64,000 bases of DNA from Sipunculus nudus (lineage: Eukaryota; Annelida; Sipuncula; Golfingiida; Sipunculidae): positions 88,702,642 to 88,766,641 of the forward strand of contig CM049306.1 of assembly GCA_026874595.1 (NCBI GenBank), given 5' to 3'. The notes under the pieces were generated by a model. It was given only the letters and a program-made list of their open reading frames with translations, ran no database searches and had not been told where the DNA came from. The position numbers and the translations under genes were made by a program. Position 1 is the stretch's first letter; each line of letters begins with the position of its first letter. This document shows, piece after piece, positions 1 to 11,764 of the stretch.

Positions 1-324
1 TCGAAAAAGCTTTAATAAAATGACAAAAGGAATAAGCAGACACCAATACATATCTGTCCATATGTCTGTACAATCGTTAACTCTGTTAATAACTGCTGTA
101 TTGAAATCGTTATCAGTGTTTGGCCTGGTTCAGTTACAATGAAAGTATTTGGGCTTTCATAAATCGCAAATATTTGATGATTTGAGGTTTGATTTGAACA
201 AAGCGAAGCATGTTCTGAATTTAAAAAAATGTAAATTTTTATTTGATGAACTCAGCTTGTACAAATAATTAAAATACGCAATGCATGACATGCTCTATTG
301 CTCACATGGTGGCTTTCGATATTC
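1..324. other. Unique AT-rich sequence, no feature seen
   Basis: No open frame of note, no repeat and no RNA-like signal was recognised. It precedes the first SINE head. Confidence 0.5.
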
Positions 325-482
325 TGTTGGGGAATGAGGAAAACCAGAGAACCCGGAGATGACAACCGACCTTGAACAGTCCTCTATAACCCACCCTCAC
401 AGCCACGCCGGGAATCAAACCCAACTCGCAAGCGAAGATAGCAGAGCGTGTTAAGCACTTGACTGTCTAGGCCCTCGTAGCA
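325..482 (-). mobile_element. tRNA-derived SINE (copy 1)
   Basis: Read on the minus strand, a box A-like stretch (rc of about 455-474, GGCCTAGACAGTCAAGTGC) is followed by a box B-like stretch (rc of 408-422, GGGTTTGATTCCCGG). This is the spacing expected of an internal RNA polymerase III promoter. The body downstream (lower coordinates) contains TCTCCGGGTTCTCTGG and CCTCATTCCCC, which resembles a conserved central domain seen in some invertebrate SINEs; that link is from memory. The tRNA head is too diverged to be a working tRNA gene. The 3' tail and target-site duplication were not resolved. Confidence 0.65.
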
Positions 483-589
483 TGTTCCACAAGTTTATAT
501 TTGAACGAAATCTCTATGAGAATTCAATGAGCTTTAAATAATCCTTTTAACTGTTCACAGTTGTGCCAGTTATGATTTAATGTGTACTC

Positions 590-800
590 TTCCCCATCCA
601 GAATAAACCATTCGAAAATAATATATATAGGGTTCCAGGTGGAGCTCCCCAACACAAAGAACCTTCATAAAGATTCTAGATAGAATACTAAGGGTTCCAC
701 TAACTTTGTCGGGGTCGAGAGGGGATATAGAACCTTTAAAGGTCAACATCAAGTTCACTCTGTAGAACCTATAACCTTTTTTCTTAAAGTATATAAATAA
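590..800. mobile_element. GGTTCT/AGAACC-motif repeat, MITE-like
   Basis: Short inverted words built on GGTTC and GAACC recur: AGGGTTCCAGG at about 630, AAAGAACCTTCA at about 656, AAGGGTTCCACT at about 690, ATAGAACCTTTA at about 728 and GTAGAACCTATAACC at about 763, followed by a T-run. This arrangement is typical of small non-autonomous DNA transposons with GGTTCT-rich ends known from several animal genomes. Exact termini and target duplication were not identified, so the boundaries are approximate. Confidence 0.45.
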
Positions 801-2935
801 TACAATTAGTACTCAGCAGATTATAAAATCAAAACACAACATATTATTTACACTGTGAAAGGAAGAAAGATCATAAATATCTGGTCATTTATTATATGGG
901 CACCCTTAGGTCATCACTTTGCAAGTAAATTAATTTTATAAGTCATTCACATATAAATATGTGAAATACTATGTTGTTTTTTGTTTCATAAATACGCACT
1001 GTTTACAGTGTGAAGGTAAGACCCTTACCAGCTAGATGTAAAACCTGGAGCATATCAATTGTAACAAGTATAGATTTATAGGCTGAGAAGGAAGTGAGAC
1101 CAGAGAAAAAATCTGTATGTTTCCAGCTGGATGGGTCCTTTGTTTATACGTTACGTCTGTGACAAGCCCGAGTCTGAGAAGTCAGAGGCGAGTAACAGGG
1201 GACTCTCCAGGGCCCCAGTAAATTTATACAAGGGCTAACCGGAATTAAAAACAACAGGATCATGTCAGGGGTCGGCTATAAACAACATTTCTTACTTTGA
1301 CCAATGCATACAAAATTACTGTCTTACAACATCCAAATAAAAAGAAAATCAACTCTCGCGTTTTCTTTTGCTTTCTCTTTGTTCAATATGATTTTTATTT
1401 ACGTTAGAATTTGCAAATCCGAAAAAAATACGTTTATTATTCCTTCAATATCAATGAAGCCACTATTAAATATATCACAAGAACTACAGATCTTGAATAA
1501 GTGGTCTGTACGTAATATGTGGTATCAACGTAGGTCTTGAACGATTTTATATATGAAAGAAAATATAACAAACTGTTCATTTATTAAAAAAAAAAACTTT
1601 TTTTATGCGAGACATATTTGCTCAATAATAACGGATACACAATCTATAGGTTTTCATGTTATTTCTTCTCCGAATGTTCCTCCTATATAAGGTTTTATGT
1701 GTTAATCATATCAGCCACAAGACATGTGGTTTAATAATGACAGTTAAACATGAGAACATTACTAATGGGGAAGTGAGAATGGCTGTGTAACAAAGCTCTT
1801 ATGCATCTTTTGCCTAATTATCTGCCGCTCGTATTTTCGCAATAGATCCAGGTCGGACGAGAAAGAACCCCTTCAGCGTGTTAATCGATTATGATCTACT
1901 GCTCCTGAATGAAACCTGTATGTACGTTTACCAAAGTATTTTCTTACTTTCATTTTTTGGGAGACGGAACGTACTTAACTGTCCTGACGAAAATAGAGCG
2001 CATACGAAATAAATGTCACTGCTTAATATAGAAATCCTGTATTTCATCAAGAAAATGTTTTTGCAAAGTATTAGAGTTTTTTTATATAAAAAGAGATCCG
2101 TTGACATTGGTGGGCTGATGGCAGAAGCCTGGTTAAGTTAATTAGCTGGAGGAGGATTAATGACTCCACCGCAAACAATGGACAGTTAAAAGGTGATGGA
2201 TCATCCGAAATTAAATTTCAACCCTCTTTTTAAGATTAAAAAATATAATAATATTGCGACTGCTCTGTCTTCACATCATCAAGTTCACCAAAGGTAACTT
2301 ATTTTGCACTCCGCCACACGCTTAACAACTTTTTTTATTTTGAAAGGTCAAGGTAGGAGCTTTGTCCTCAAGAACTCGACACGAACGCTCCCTCTCTGAC
2401 ACAGGGTGAACTTAGTGGGAAGACTTTTTTTTAGTAAATTGCGTCTTGTGTGTTTTATGCGGATTTTCATATGCTCAACATCTCAGTGAAAATGGAGTCT
2501 GGTTGCGCCGATCCCAAGGGACAATATCTTTAAAATATGTCCGAGAATATTTTACTGATTTTTTAAGCCTTTCCTTGGAACACTTGTCACACCATAAGTC
2601 GGAGAGCACGCTCCTTGAGCGATTAATGGCGTGGTTTTTGGGATAGATTCGCATATTTTCACGAGACTCACGACATTTTATTAAAGAAGGAATATATTTC
2701 TCTTTCAAGAATCTTTATCAGGCTACATTAGTATGGACTACGTACATGGCCTTGGTCAAAGATAAATGGGTTCAGGGGTTCTTGAAACTTAAGTGTTGTG
2801 GTCAGTATCGGAATTTAAACATCAATCTCCCTTCAACCTCAATATTTCACAGACCCTTGAAACCATCAGTAACCCTTGCTCGAAATCCTATGGTAACATG
2901 TTATTGCCACCGCCAGGAGGGAATGCGTAGATCCC
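801..2935. other. Unique sequence, no supported gene
   Basis: Mostly AT-rich with a more balanced patch at about 1080-1280 that includes a TATAAA at 1277. The small open frames here (for example 1304-1540 plus) have no recognisable protein features and begin or end in low-complexity sequence. Nothing else was recognised. Confidence 0.45.
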
Positions 2936-2972
2936 CGTGTGTGTGTGTGTATGTTTGTGCTTGTGTGTCTGT
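2936..2972. repeat. (GT)n-rich microsatellite, interrupted
   Basis: A TG-rich tract with a clean (GT) core at about 2936-2950, followed by degenerate TG/TTTG units. The open frames on both strands across it are compositional artefacts of the repeat. Confidence 0.8.
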
Positions 2973-3020
2973 CTACGCCTGGAGTAGGTGCGTTCATCCA
3001 CGTTCGTATGTGTGTTTTTT

Positions 3021-3814
3021 GGATGTGTGTTTGTTTGTTCACAACATAGCTCAAGCAATCTTGACAGTTTCAAGGCATTTCAGGAATGGGCCAATGAAGA
3101 ATCGAATAGTTTAAAGTGTGAAACCGGAACATGATCCGGAGCGTCATAATATTCACAAATGCACAGTCACTTGCGCATGAATGAACCAGGGAATGTAACC
3201 CTGATTCATGAACAATAGGGGCCACCAACACGTCGGAGGCTTGCATTTCCTAGAATGCACATTTCTAGTCTATATATAAATTAAAGTGTCAAACGGAGCT
3301 TTGGAGGCCCTCGTGGGCTTTCAACACTATATATCCAATTGAGAACTGCGATTGATGTTTCTTGGAATAAGCCGTTGCATACAGTAAGATTTGACCCGCG
3401 CCGTTATGATGAACACAGATATTGTTTCTGCCATTCTGCCATGACTATTTAGCCGCTGAATCTGATGAATGGGGCCCTGTAAAATGTTCGTTTTGGCCAT
3501 ATCACAGATACATTCCCTTGAAAACCAGCCCCCTTTAGGGCCCAGTTTCATAAAATTTGTTATTTATAGATAACATGTGACAGTGGTGTTTTAAACAAAT
3601 ACATTTTATAATATAAAACTCGCCAAAAATCTACATCCCAAACCATTTAATTTGTTTTTTTTTCTTTTATCTATTCATTTATTGAGTTTACCGCTTCCAT
3701 TTTAATGCTGTCTTATCTGATTCTTAAATAAGTATGTATATCTCAAGTATTCCAATTCAGGGCGGTACCACTCGCTTCCTATCATATTGATTTGAATCCT
3801 GGTGTCATCCAGGC
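3021..3814. other. Unique sequence, no feature seen
   Basis: Small open frames on both strands have no recognisable domain. A T-rich stretch lies near 3650-3670. No repeat element was identified before the SINE at 3815. Confidence 0.4.
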
Positions 3815-4018
3815 CCAGTGTCTACTACACCTGCGGATGAGTGTTTATCCATCCCCCGTGCTTGGGTATAACGCTGGGAACCCTCATTGAGTGATACACG
3901 TCTGTTGGGCACAGTAAAGTTCCGACCGACCGTCAATGATCTTCCGCTCGTCGGCTGAGATTTGAACTTACGACCTCCGAGCTCTGAATGTTGTGCTCTA
4001 TCCTTAGGCCACATATGC
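3815..4018 (-). mobile_element. tRNA-derived SINE (copy 2)
   Basis: On the minus strand a clear box A (rc of 3991-4010, TGGCCTAAGGATAGAGCACA) is followed by box B (rc of 3958-3975, GGTCGTAAGTTCAAATCT). The body shares the string TGTGCCC...CGTGTATCACTCA with the SINE at 49023-49205, also on the minus strand, so the two are copies of one family. RNA polymerase III would transcribe it leftward. It is diverged and the tail is not clear. Confidence 0.8.
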
Positions 4019-4573
4019 CGTTGATCCCTTGCAATGGATGAAACATGTACGTTTGGACTGAGTCATTGTGTTTTGTCCATGATCGATATGAGGCCCATTA
4101 TACTTCTTATCCTAAAACTATATAAAGTGTGTTGCCGTGCATGTACACACCATTTCTCCCTTCTACGAAGCCTGCTTTTATTGGTTGATCACCTGTTAGA
4201 ATTATGTGCCTTAGCGTTCCATCAGTTTAAACACACATTCCTAGAATAAAGCAAAAAGAAAGCTGCTTTATATATCCATGGTAACCAGATGCTTTTCCGT
4301 ACTGTTTGTTTGATAACACCCCTGCATATCGCCATAACATGTGATGTGATAGCCAGAAACCTTTGTCTGTGACGAGAGCATTAATCGCGGTCCCTGATGG
4401 CAGTCCTTGCCTCGGGAGAGAGATGAGACGATTTGGACGGTAAACAAAGCTCCTCCAACAAATTTATAGCGCATCACGCGGCAAGTTTTTCCGCTAGACA
4501 GTCTGGAACCTTCCATGCTGCCGTGACACTCAGCCGTTACAACTGAAACTCACAATCTGTACAATATATAGTG
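4019..4573. other. Unique sequence, no feature seen
   Basis: Open frames at 4034-4249 (plus) and 4268-4516 (minus) have no recognisable motifs. The stretch ends at the first LTR-like repeat. Confidence 0.4.
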
Positions 4574-5453
4574 TGTTACAGATGTCTCTTTTATTGTATG
4601 CAGCAGTCTTATATGTGTATGTGCAGCGCTAGCGTTGTCCGTTGCACTGGGAGACACGCAAGCTGGCTCGGCCCACGCGTGGGGTCTCACGTGTAAACAC
4701 AGCGGTCATGCTAGTATGGGGCTTTCTCGTTGGGCTGAGCCGGCCCGGCCCACATGTGAACCCTGACATGTAGAAACACAGTGTTCTTGGTTCTAGATGT
4801 TTCCTGTAACGTGTGTATTGTAGGGTTCTTTGGATTGTTCGGGAAATGGAAAGTTCTCGGCTTGAGGTGAAATGTAATGAATAAGGGGCTTTGTTTTAGA
4901 ACCGGGGGAGAGGAAAGATATATTCCAGCTGACACAGAAGAGTGTGTGTCAGTTTGTGGACCTTTTCCGATAATTGCGGCAGTTATAGAACTTCTTCGAA
5001 TTTGTAACGGATTTTAATTAGTCTTCAGTTTGCCTTTGGGATCACTACACGAACCTTTGGATTACAACAAATTGATTTTGTGATTGAACTGAACTGTTAT
5101 TCTCTGAGAAGATTTATGTGAACTGTTCATCTAGATTATATGCTTTAAAGGGTTTTTTGTCGCTGTGACAGTGGTGGTATCCAGGTACTGTACACTTTAT
5201 TTATATACTTGTATTGATTAGCTTTTATACTGTTGTTATACTGTGATATTGTATTGATTTAGTGTGTTGTAATGTTAGGGTTTTTTAAGAATAAATTATA
5301 ATTATTTGTTAACAAAAAAACACTGACTTCTTTATTCATTCCCTTAGACATTTCACGCTGCCTAGTGTTACAGAATCTGATTTTTTTAAATCTCCATAAC
5401 AAAATTAATGCTCGTCACGACTATGTGATTTGTTGATATTAGGTTCCGTAACA
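4574..5453 (+). mobile_element. LTR-like repeat, copy A (probable solo LTR)
   Basis: About 0.88 kb, starting TGTTACAG and ending CCGTAACA, so the ends form the TG...CA inverted repeat expected of a long terminal repeat. Copies at 9447-10364 and 15946-16892 align along the whole length. Shared landmarks include GTGGTATCCAGGTACTGT (about 5173), a polyadenylation-type AATAAA (5290-5295) followed by an A-run, and CACTGACTTCTTTATT. The flanks (TAGTG before, AGTTG after) do not give a clean 5-bp target duplication. No primer-binding site, gag or pol lies on either side, hence a solo LTR or a non-autonomous element. Orientation follows the AATAAA. Confidence 0.7.
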
Positions 5454-5514
5454 AGTTGTACAAAATAAATTGCAATTGAACAACCGCAGATCTAACTAGA
5501 ATGAGTTTGTTTTA

Positions 5515-5912
5515 GCAAAGCTCCCTTTCAGCCTCCCAACCTTGAGAAAAAAGTCACAGCATTCACGGATAAAGGATGAAGGTCAGGGTCACCAGTTTCC
5601 GAACACTTCTGATATTTTTCTAGAAACATTCACGTTTCAACTTTCATGAAAATATATTGAGTCGTTCAAAACTGATAGTGTGAACCAAATATTTATATTT
5701 CTGCTGATTTGAATTTAAGCATGAAGGTCAAGGTCACCGGTTTTCGAACCTTTTCGAGATTTGTACAAACAATTTAAATTCAAATTTCATGAAAAAAAAT
5801 GTAGAGTCGTTCATAAATTATCGCGTTCACAAGAAAGAACGCAGACAACTACGCAGACGACGACAGACCAAACACAAATTGTCTAATCATATGAGAAGGG
5901 AGACATAATTCA
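5515..5912 (-). mobile_element. ATTATGTCTCCC-ended bivalve-type repeat (minus copy)
   Basis: The right edge (5896-5912) reads ATTATGTCTCCCTTCTC on the minus strand, matching the left edge of the element at 44063. Inside are two tandem units of 145 bp, each starting GAAGGTCARGGTCACC (5578 and 5723) and containing TTTCATGAAAA and GAGTCGTTCA. A GTCGTCGTCTGCG-like segment lies near the terminus. I recognise this arrangement from bivalve genomes. The left terminus is not clear. It carries no coding sequence. Confidence 0.6.
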
Positions 5913-6727
5913 TATTTAATGGAAGGATATGTTACGGAATTGTCAAGTTCTTCTCAGGACTACTCAAGTCACTGATACTTTTTTATTGAACAGAAGTTTT
6001 TCCCTATGCTTAAAACGTATAGATTTTATTTAGTGATAGAAAAATGAATTTCAAATTATAGTCGGAGGGTCCCGTAATAATGATTACATCCATGGGCGGC
6101 CTTTTATTTTATGACTTTATTTATATATAGAAGATTGACGTTTTAAATGATAAAAATGTTGATGCTGACACGCATGCAGCTTGAAGCATGTACCATCTGT
6201 TTCATTTTATGTCTTATATTATTTTCTGATAAGCCTGATGGAACAATATAGTTACTGCTTAAAATGGATGTTTTGTTAGATGTTCTTTTGAAAAGAATTT
6301 TTCTTTTTAGTATTGAATACCTCTTCTTGTCACCATGGCAATGGAATGTTATCTCTGGTGCCACCGTCCTGGGTGAATCCATGCAGGCATTAAAATACCC
6401 AAGTGTTCTGTCATATCCTGTTATTTAAGACTCCACTTTCCTCCTTGTTGCATGAACTAGCATAACCCGGTGACCGGGATATTTTATTGTGAATTTTGTT
6501 TTACTTTATTGCATCGTTTTTAACCAAGCCACTGTGTCAGGAACCGTTGATCCAGTCGCCAGTAACTTGTAAGCACGTTTCGCGGATGAAGGATGCAATT
6601 TTCGGATGTATTTTCTGTCACTCTCTTTAAAAAGTATTCATCACGACTATATTAGACCAGAGATCCCGTTTGCAAAACAAGTCTGATTAAAGAGCAGGGA
6701 TTTATATGCTACCATACAAATTTCCTG
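5913..6727. other. Unique sequence, no feature seen
   Basis: AT-rich. A minus-strand open frame at 6143-6382 lacks recognisable features. TGTTACGGAATTG at about 5929 resembles an LTR start but has no matching partner in the window. Confidence 0.4.
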
Positions 6728-6870
6728 CAGGGGCGAATCCAAGATTTAGGGAGTGGAGGGGTCCAACCCATGAGGACCAGTGACAACACCTAAATAAAAG
6801 GTCCCCAGGTCCGGAAGAGGGGTCCAAGCCGCAAAAATTTGTCTTAAACTCTTAATTGCGGCGGCTGTTC
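6728..6870 (+). mobile_element. CAGGGGCG-ended repeat fragment (hAT-like terminus)
   Basis: Starts CAGGGGCGAATCCAAGATTT, a form common at hAT-type DNA transposon ends. It shares AAGGTCCCCAGGTCCGGAA and the following GGTCCA..GCCGCAA stretch with the element at 50366-50601. The other terminus and an 8-bp target duplication were not found, so this is a fragment or a diverged non-autonomous copy. Confidence 0.55.
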
Positions 6871-9446
6871 TGCTTCTGTCGTGATTACAAGCTAATGTGA
6901 TCAGGTTCACGAAATATGTGTGAATCATGGGTATAAATAAGCGATCTAAATTGTCTGGACGTGTCCACGAGTGTGTGATTATGTTGAAATCGTCGGTAAT
7001 CATGGTAACTATTTGCGACCATGTTGATGATATACCTTCCCTCTCATTAGCGCCTCCTGAAGTGGAAAACTGACACTGAGTGTTCGAGACCGTAATATAA
7101 ACGTGAGAAACACCTGTCGGTCACAACTCCTGTGTGACTTACAGATTTTGTAAAGTGTTACATTATTTGTGCCACAGTGTATACAGTGTAAACTATACTT
7201 GAAGAAAGAAACATGCCGACTGTGCACAAGCGAACGCTAACATAATATAAATAATATAGTGATAATAAGTCTCTACAGCAAGTCCGGACAATTAAATGTA
7301 TAGTTCTTCCTAACAACAATCTATGCACACTATCGTGTGACTGATTTCTTCGTTCTCTGAGCACTAACTGTGACCTCCGGCCTTTGATCCACGCTTTACA
7401 CTAGTCATGTGGCTTCAGATGGAGTCATGACTTCTATACCTATGATCAGGTGCCTGTAATCTAGACATGGTCTCGGGGTCACTCCACAATGTCCCTAACA
7501 CTGGAATGATTACTGTCGGAAAACACTCGCGAACTTGTCCTCACACCAACAAGTTAACACAACAATGAACTTGAACTGTCCAAGAACAGAATGACCTATT
7601 CTCAGGAACAGTGTTGTTTCACAAGCAAAAGTCCATTTTTGCATGGTAAATCTCCTCGCAACGGCTCGTCCGATAAGGCGATTTCTCTGCGCAGCTCTAT
7701 GTCCTTGTCTGCCGCTCTCCGCTTCAGCTTTTGCTACAGGCGTACATGCCTACCTCGTGGGTAAGCAGGTACTCTTTACATCACAATTAACTACCAAATA
7801 CTACAATATCTCCCGTCAATAACTGTATGAATACTAATTAAGCATGCCTACATCCAGGTTATGAGAACTCTGCACCTGCCAACCAAATTTGTCTTTGATC
7901 TGTAATCGAACTCTTTGAAATTTGCATCTGGTTTTTCATTTGTGACAGTTTACACATACCATGGGCACCTATTACGTATAACACATTAGTCGGTTTTTTT
8001 TTCATTATTTTTATCAGTACACAGTCAATTTTTATAACAAAATTCTAATTAATCTTACATCCATACCACCAGCCTGTCAAATGATTATACTTTGCCATAC
8101 TTTTTCAGAAATGTAAAAAGGATAATTTTAAAATATTCCAGTCGCAGCCCCTTGCTTGTATTTTGAATTGCTCGACAAATCGCTGACTACTAGCCCAGTG
8201 GACCTGAACACCGCAGAAGACCATTTCGCTCAATGCGTATTCTCGTGGAAACGGTCGATTTTTATTTACTGCAGACGTGGTCATGGACATGTTTCTGTTT
8301 AGGCCTACAATTATTGGTCAAGGGGTGCTGCAGGTTGCCATGTATCCCCTCCCCCTCCCTAATCTCTATATTGATGATAACTTTGTTTTCTAATTCGAGA
8401 CACTAGAAATCAGCCAGTAAAAAAATATAATATGAACGTCACTTCAAAAACATGAAAAAAATTGGAAAAAAAGAGACCTGTCCGTCAGGAATGATTTCCA
8501 ACTTTGTCACGCATCAGGGTAACTAAGAAACTTGATTGGTAACTTGAAACTTGAAACTTGAATTATGTATTCCACATAAATGATTCTTGACACTTCCTTC
8601 ATCCATGCTCAGTTTTCTTTTGTGCTGACGCATTTATGTCTCTTGTGTAGAATACTAAATATGTTACAAGAATAATAACGTTTAGGGACCATATATACAA
8701 TCATATATTCCCAACAAATATACAAAACAATCGGACATCCGTTCTCAAAATCCTTGCCATATCGATGGCCGTGAGGTCTCGCTTAAAAAACTTGTCGGTG
8801 AGATTCAACATATTACCGTTTTTATTAAAATATTTTACCATTTACAGTCGTGAATATAACTGTATTTATGACGATTTGCCCTCGATGACTACTGATTGTC
8901 AACCATGTTTAGAAACGTTATTTGGTATGAAAAAAGCTTCGTGTACATATTATTATGTGAATTTTAGTAAGTGGTATACTCATGATTAATATGTGTAGCC
9001 TTTCAAAGCTGTCATAGTGCCTGCATGTAAAACACTTATATGAATAAAACTCTCTAAAAATGCAAGATGGGCAGACGTTAGAACGTGGGTGATATAAAAT
9101 CATGTCTTTGCAATGTTGTAGGTAGTTGGCAGCGTAAAAGTTGGGGGATGTAAGATATCGTCTTTCACGTTGGTCGTGTAGGCACATCTGGCGTACTGTT
9201 TCCAATTAAGTATTATGTGTCGGTAGCAAGGCGTTGCAGACACTTTTGGCTCATGACTTCCCGGTTTCACCTTATATTTTATATATTTTTATGTTAGTTC
9301 ACACTTTTTATCAATATTTTGGTTTTTCTATCATTTTGTGAAGGCGCTGATGGCAAGAGGACGGGGGAATATTAAAAAAAAATGTTTGACCGTTTTTTTA
9401 ACATGCCTTAAACTCACAAATACGCAATTACAAGCACATATATATA
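6871..9446. other. Mostly unique sequence; no supported gene
   Basis: Many short open frames, none recognisable. The only patch with protein-like codon content is the minus-strand stretch 7605-7733, listed separately. AT-rich and T-rich runs near 7990 and 9370 look non-coding. No repeat family was recognised. Confidence 0.4.
7605..7733 (-). other. Coding-like open stretch of 43 codons, unknown
   Basis: Between an in-frame TAG (7734-7736) and a TGA (7602-7604) the minus strand is open for 43 codons with a charged, protein-like composition rich in K, R, E, D and L, including RREIALSDEPLRGD. GC is higher than in the surroundings. A 3' splice-like CTGTAG immediately precedes it, but I see no convincing GT donor before the stop. 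It has no Met start and no recognised family. It could be a relic exon, part of an old transposon, or chance. Confidence 0.2.
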
Positions 9447-10360
9447 TATTACAGATGTCTGTTATTGTCATTATGAGCTGTTGACATGTTTCTTTTATTG
9501 TGCGCTGTTGACATTCTGATAAGTGTTTGGCTCAAGCCCTGGGCGTTGCTATATATATGCTACAGCGTTACTTCTCTAGCTGGCCGTGTGCTGCCCACAT
9601 GTAAACACGGCGGTCATGCTAGTCTAGGGCTTTCTCGCCTGGCCGAGCCGACGTGTGAACCCTGACATGTAGAAACACAGCGTTCTTCGTTCTAGAAGTT
9701 TCCTGTAACGTGTGTACTGTGTATCATGTTAGGTTCTTTAGATTGTTCGGGAAATAGAAAAGTCTCGGCTTGAGGTGAAAAGTTTTAATAAGGAGCTGTG
9801 TTTTAGAGAGGAGAGAGGAGGGATATATTCCAGCGGACACAGAAGAGAGCAAGTCAGTTTGTGGACCTTTTCCTATAACTGCGGCAGTTATAGCTTTTCT
9901 TCGATTTTAAACGGATTTTAATTAGTCTTCAGTTTTTCCTTTGGGATGACTATCAGAACTTCACTTTTGGATCACAACGGACTGATTTTGTGAATGAACT
10001 GGACTGTTATTCTCTGAGAAGATTTATTTGAACTGTTCATCTGGGTTGTACGTTATAAAGGACTTGTTGTCGCTGAGCCAGTGGCGGTATCCAGGTACTG
10101 TACACTCTATTTATATACTTGTATTGATTTACTGTTGTACTGTTGTTATACTGTGAAAATGTATTGATTAAGTGTATTGTAATGTTAGGATTGTTTTAAG
10201 AATAAATTATAATTATTTGTTAACAAAAAAACCACTGACTTCTTTATTTATTCCCCTAGACATTTCACACTGTCTAGTGTTACAGTATCTGTTTTTTTTT
10301 ATCTCCATTACAAAATTTACGTTCGTCACGACTACGTGATCTGTTGATATTATGTTCTGT

Positions 10361-10364
<4 letters not shown>
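9447..10364 (+). mobile_element. LTR-like repeat, copy B (probable solo LTR)
   Basis: The second copy of the ~0.9 kb family, aligned with 4574-5453. It begins TATTACAG (mutated TGTTACAG) and ends TCTGTAACA. It keeps GGTATCCAGGTACTGT (about 10088), AATAAA at 10201-10206, and the CACTGACTTCTTTATT segment. The flanks are ATATA on both sides, compatible with a 5-bp target duplication, although the flanking (TA)n makes this weak evidence. Its 5' ~150 bp differs most from copy A. No gag-pol is adjacent. Confidence 0.7.

Positions 10365-10412
<48 letters not shown>
10365..10412. repeat. (AT)24 microsatellite
   Basis: A pure AT dinucleotide run immediately abutting the 3' end of LTR-like copy B, with a shorter TATATATA tract on the other side of that copy. 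The open frames rich in Tyr-Ile on the minus strand are artefacts of this run. Confidence 0.95.
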
Positions 10413-10415
<3 letters not shown>

Positions 10416-11547
10416 GAACATACATATATTGCCTTAGATCCGTAGGTCTGTACAATGTGTGTATGTACTACACAAGGTAACAATACCCGTATATAACAAG
10501 CGGGTGAAAATTATATGTTTTACAGTGTAAGAATATATTGAGAAGGAAGGTTCGATAAACAGAAACAAAATAAGACAATCTTGACTTAATCACTGTACAT
10601 TCATTGAAACTTCTTTCTTGTTAATACGAAATGTTTCTTCTCCCCGGGAAATCTCGTTAGTGTCATGTATCACATTAGGTCATGCTATATATTGGTGAAT
10701 ACATTAAAAATAATGTGAAACTCGTGCAAGCGAACAGTAGGTCGTTCCCCTGTGGATTTATTTTGGTCGGAAATGTACGTAAATTTAAAGAAGAAAATAA
10801 CGCGCTTACCTCCGATTGGTCTGTATGGCAATCGGCCCCAGAGTATATTTATGTTTGAGTTCTTTCAGCAGCTGTTAGAAAGTCAACATGCCTGGCTATT
10901 TATAGCAAGGAATGTTCAAGTTAGCTAGATACTTTTTGTTATGTTATTTTAACTGTTATATAACTGATTACCTTTAATTTGTATCAAGCTTAGATCAATT
11001 TTTCTAAATATACTTATATTGATTATATTTAAACCAAATTTGAAACAGCCACTAAAATAAGCAAATCTCCGGGGAACAGATCTTATACAAGACCCATTTA
11101 CGTTTTTTCAGCTTTTGAAAACATCTAATGAGGAAGCCAGCAAAATATCACCCTGCCGCATCCAAAACTCATGGATCACGAATCATAAATCAGTAAAATC
11201 AGTATTATTAAAATAAAGTTACTCTTAAACTATTGAAGACTTTATAAATAAAACTATAATACACACTCGCGCATCTTATTTGCAATTTCTCTTCTATGAC
11301 TGTCATTTGACGGCTTTAAGGAAATATATTATACACATAAACTTAATATAACGGAATAAATCAAGTGAGAGTTTATTTTTCATCTTTTCAAAAAGGTACA
11401 TGTTGCTTCAAGTAACCTGCCACCGTTTATATTAAAGGTCGTGGTAAATTTTTATAAGTGCTGAAAGTGTCAAGTTTGAAAAGAATAATATTACATAGAA
11501 AAAAGTACTCAATACTTGAATGTTTGCGCTGCTGAATAAAGTTAATC
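10413..11547. other. Unique AT-rich sequence, no feature seen
   Basis: No open frame above noise and no recognised repeat. Confidence 0.45.
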
Positions 11548-11680
11548 TTAATAATAATTATAATTATAATAATTATTATAATATTAATAATAAAAGTAAT
11601 AATATTTAAAATATTAATAATATAATAATAATAATTATTATTACTATTATTATTACTATATTTATTATTATTAATAAAAT
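11548..11680. repeat. (TAA/ATT)n AT-only triplet tract
   Basis: About 130 bp composed almost only of A and T in TAA, ATT and TTA triplets on alternating strands, with self-complementary stretches such as AATAATTATTA. It is likely to fold into hairpins. It directly precedes the large minisatellite. Confidence 0.8.
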
Positions 11681-11764
11681 CAGCCTTACATTTACACCTG
11701 TAAGCAATTTTAAAACTGTTTTGTCCATATATCAGTCAAGTAGATACATACAGAAGAAGGTTCG

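Noticed and set aside
5270-5290. TTAGGG in LTR-like copy A as telomeric repeat
   Set aside because: A single unit shared by the copies of the family, not tandem.
4574-10364. A single full-length LTR retrotransposon with copies A and B as its two LTRs
   Set aside because: There is no primer-binding site after copy A, no polypurine tract before copy B, and no gag or pol in the 4 kb between. That interval also holds an unrelated bivalve repeat and a CAGGGGCG repeat.
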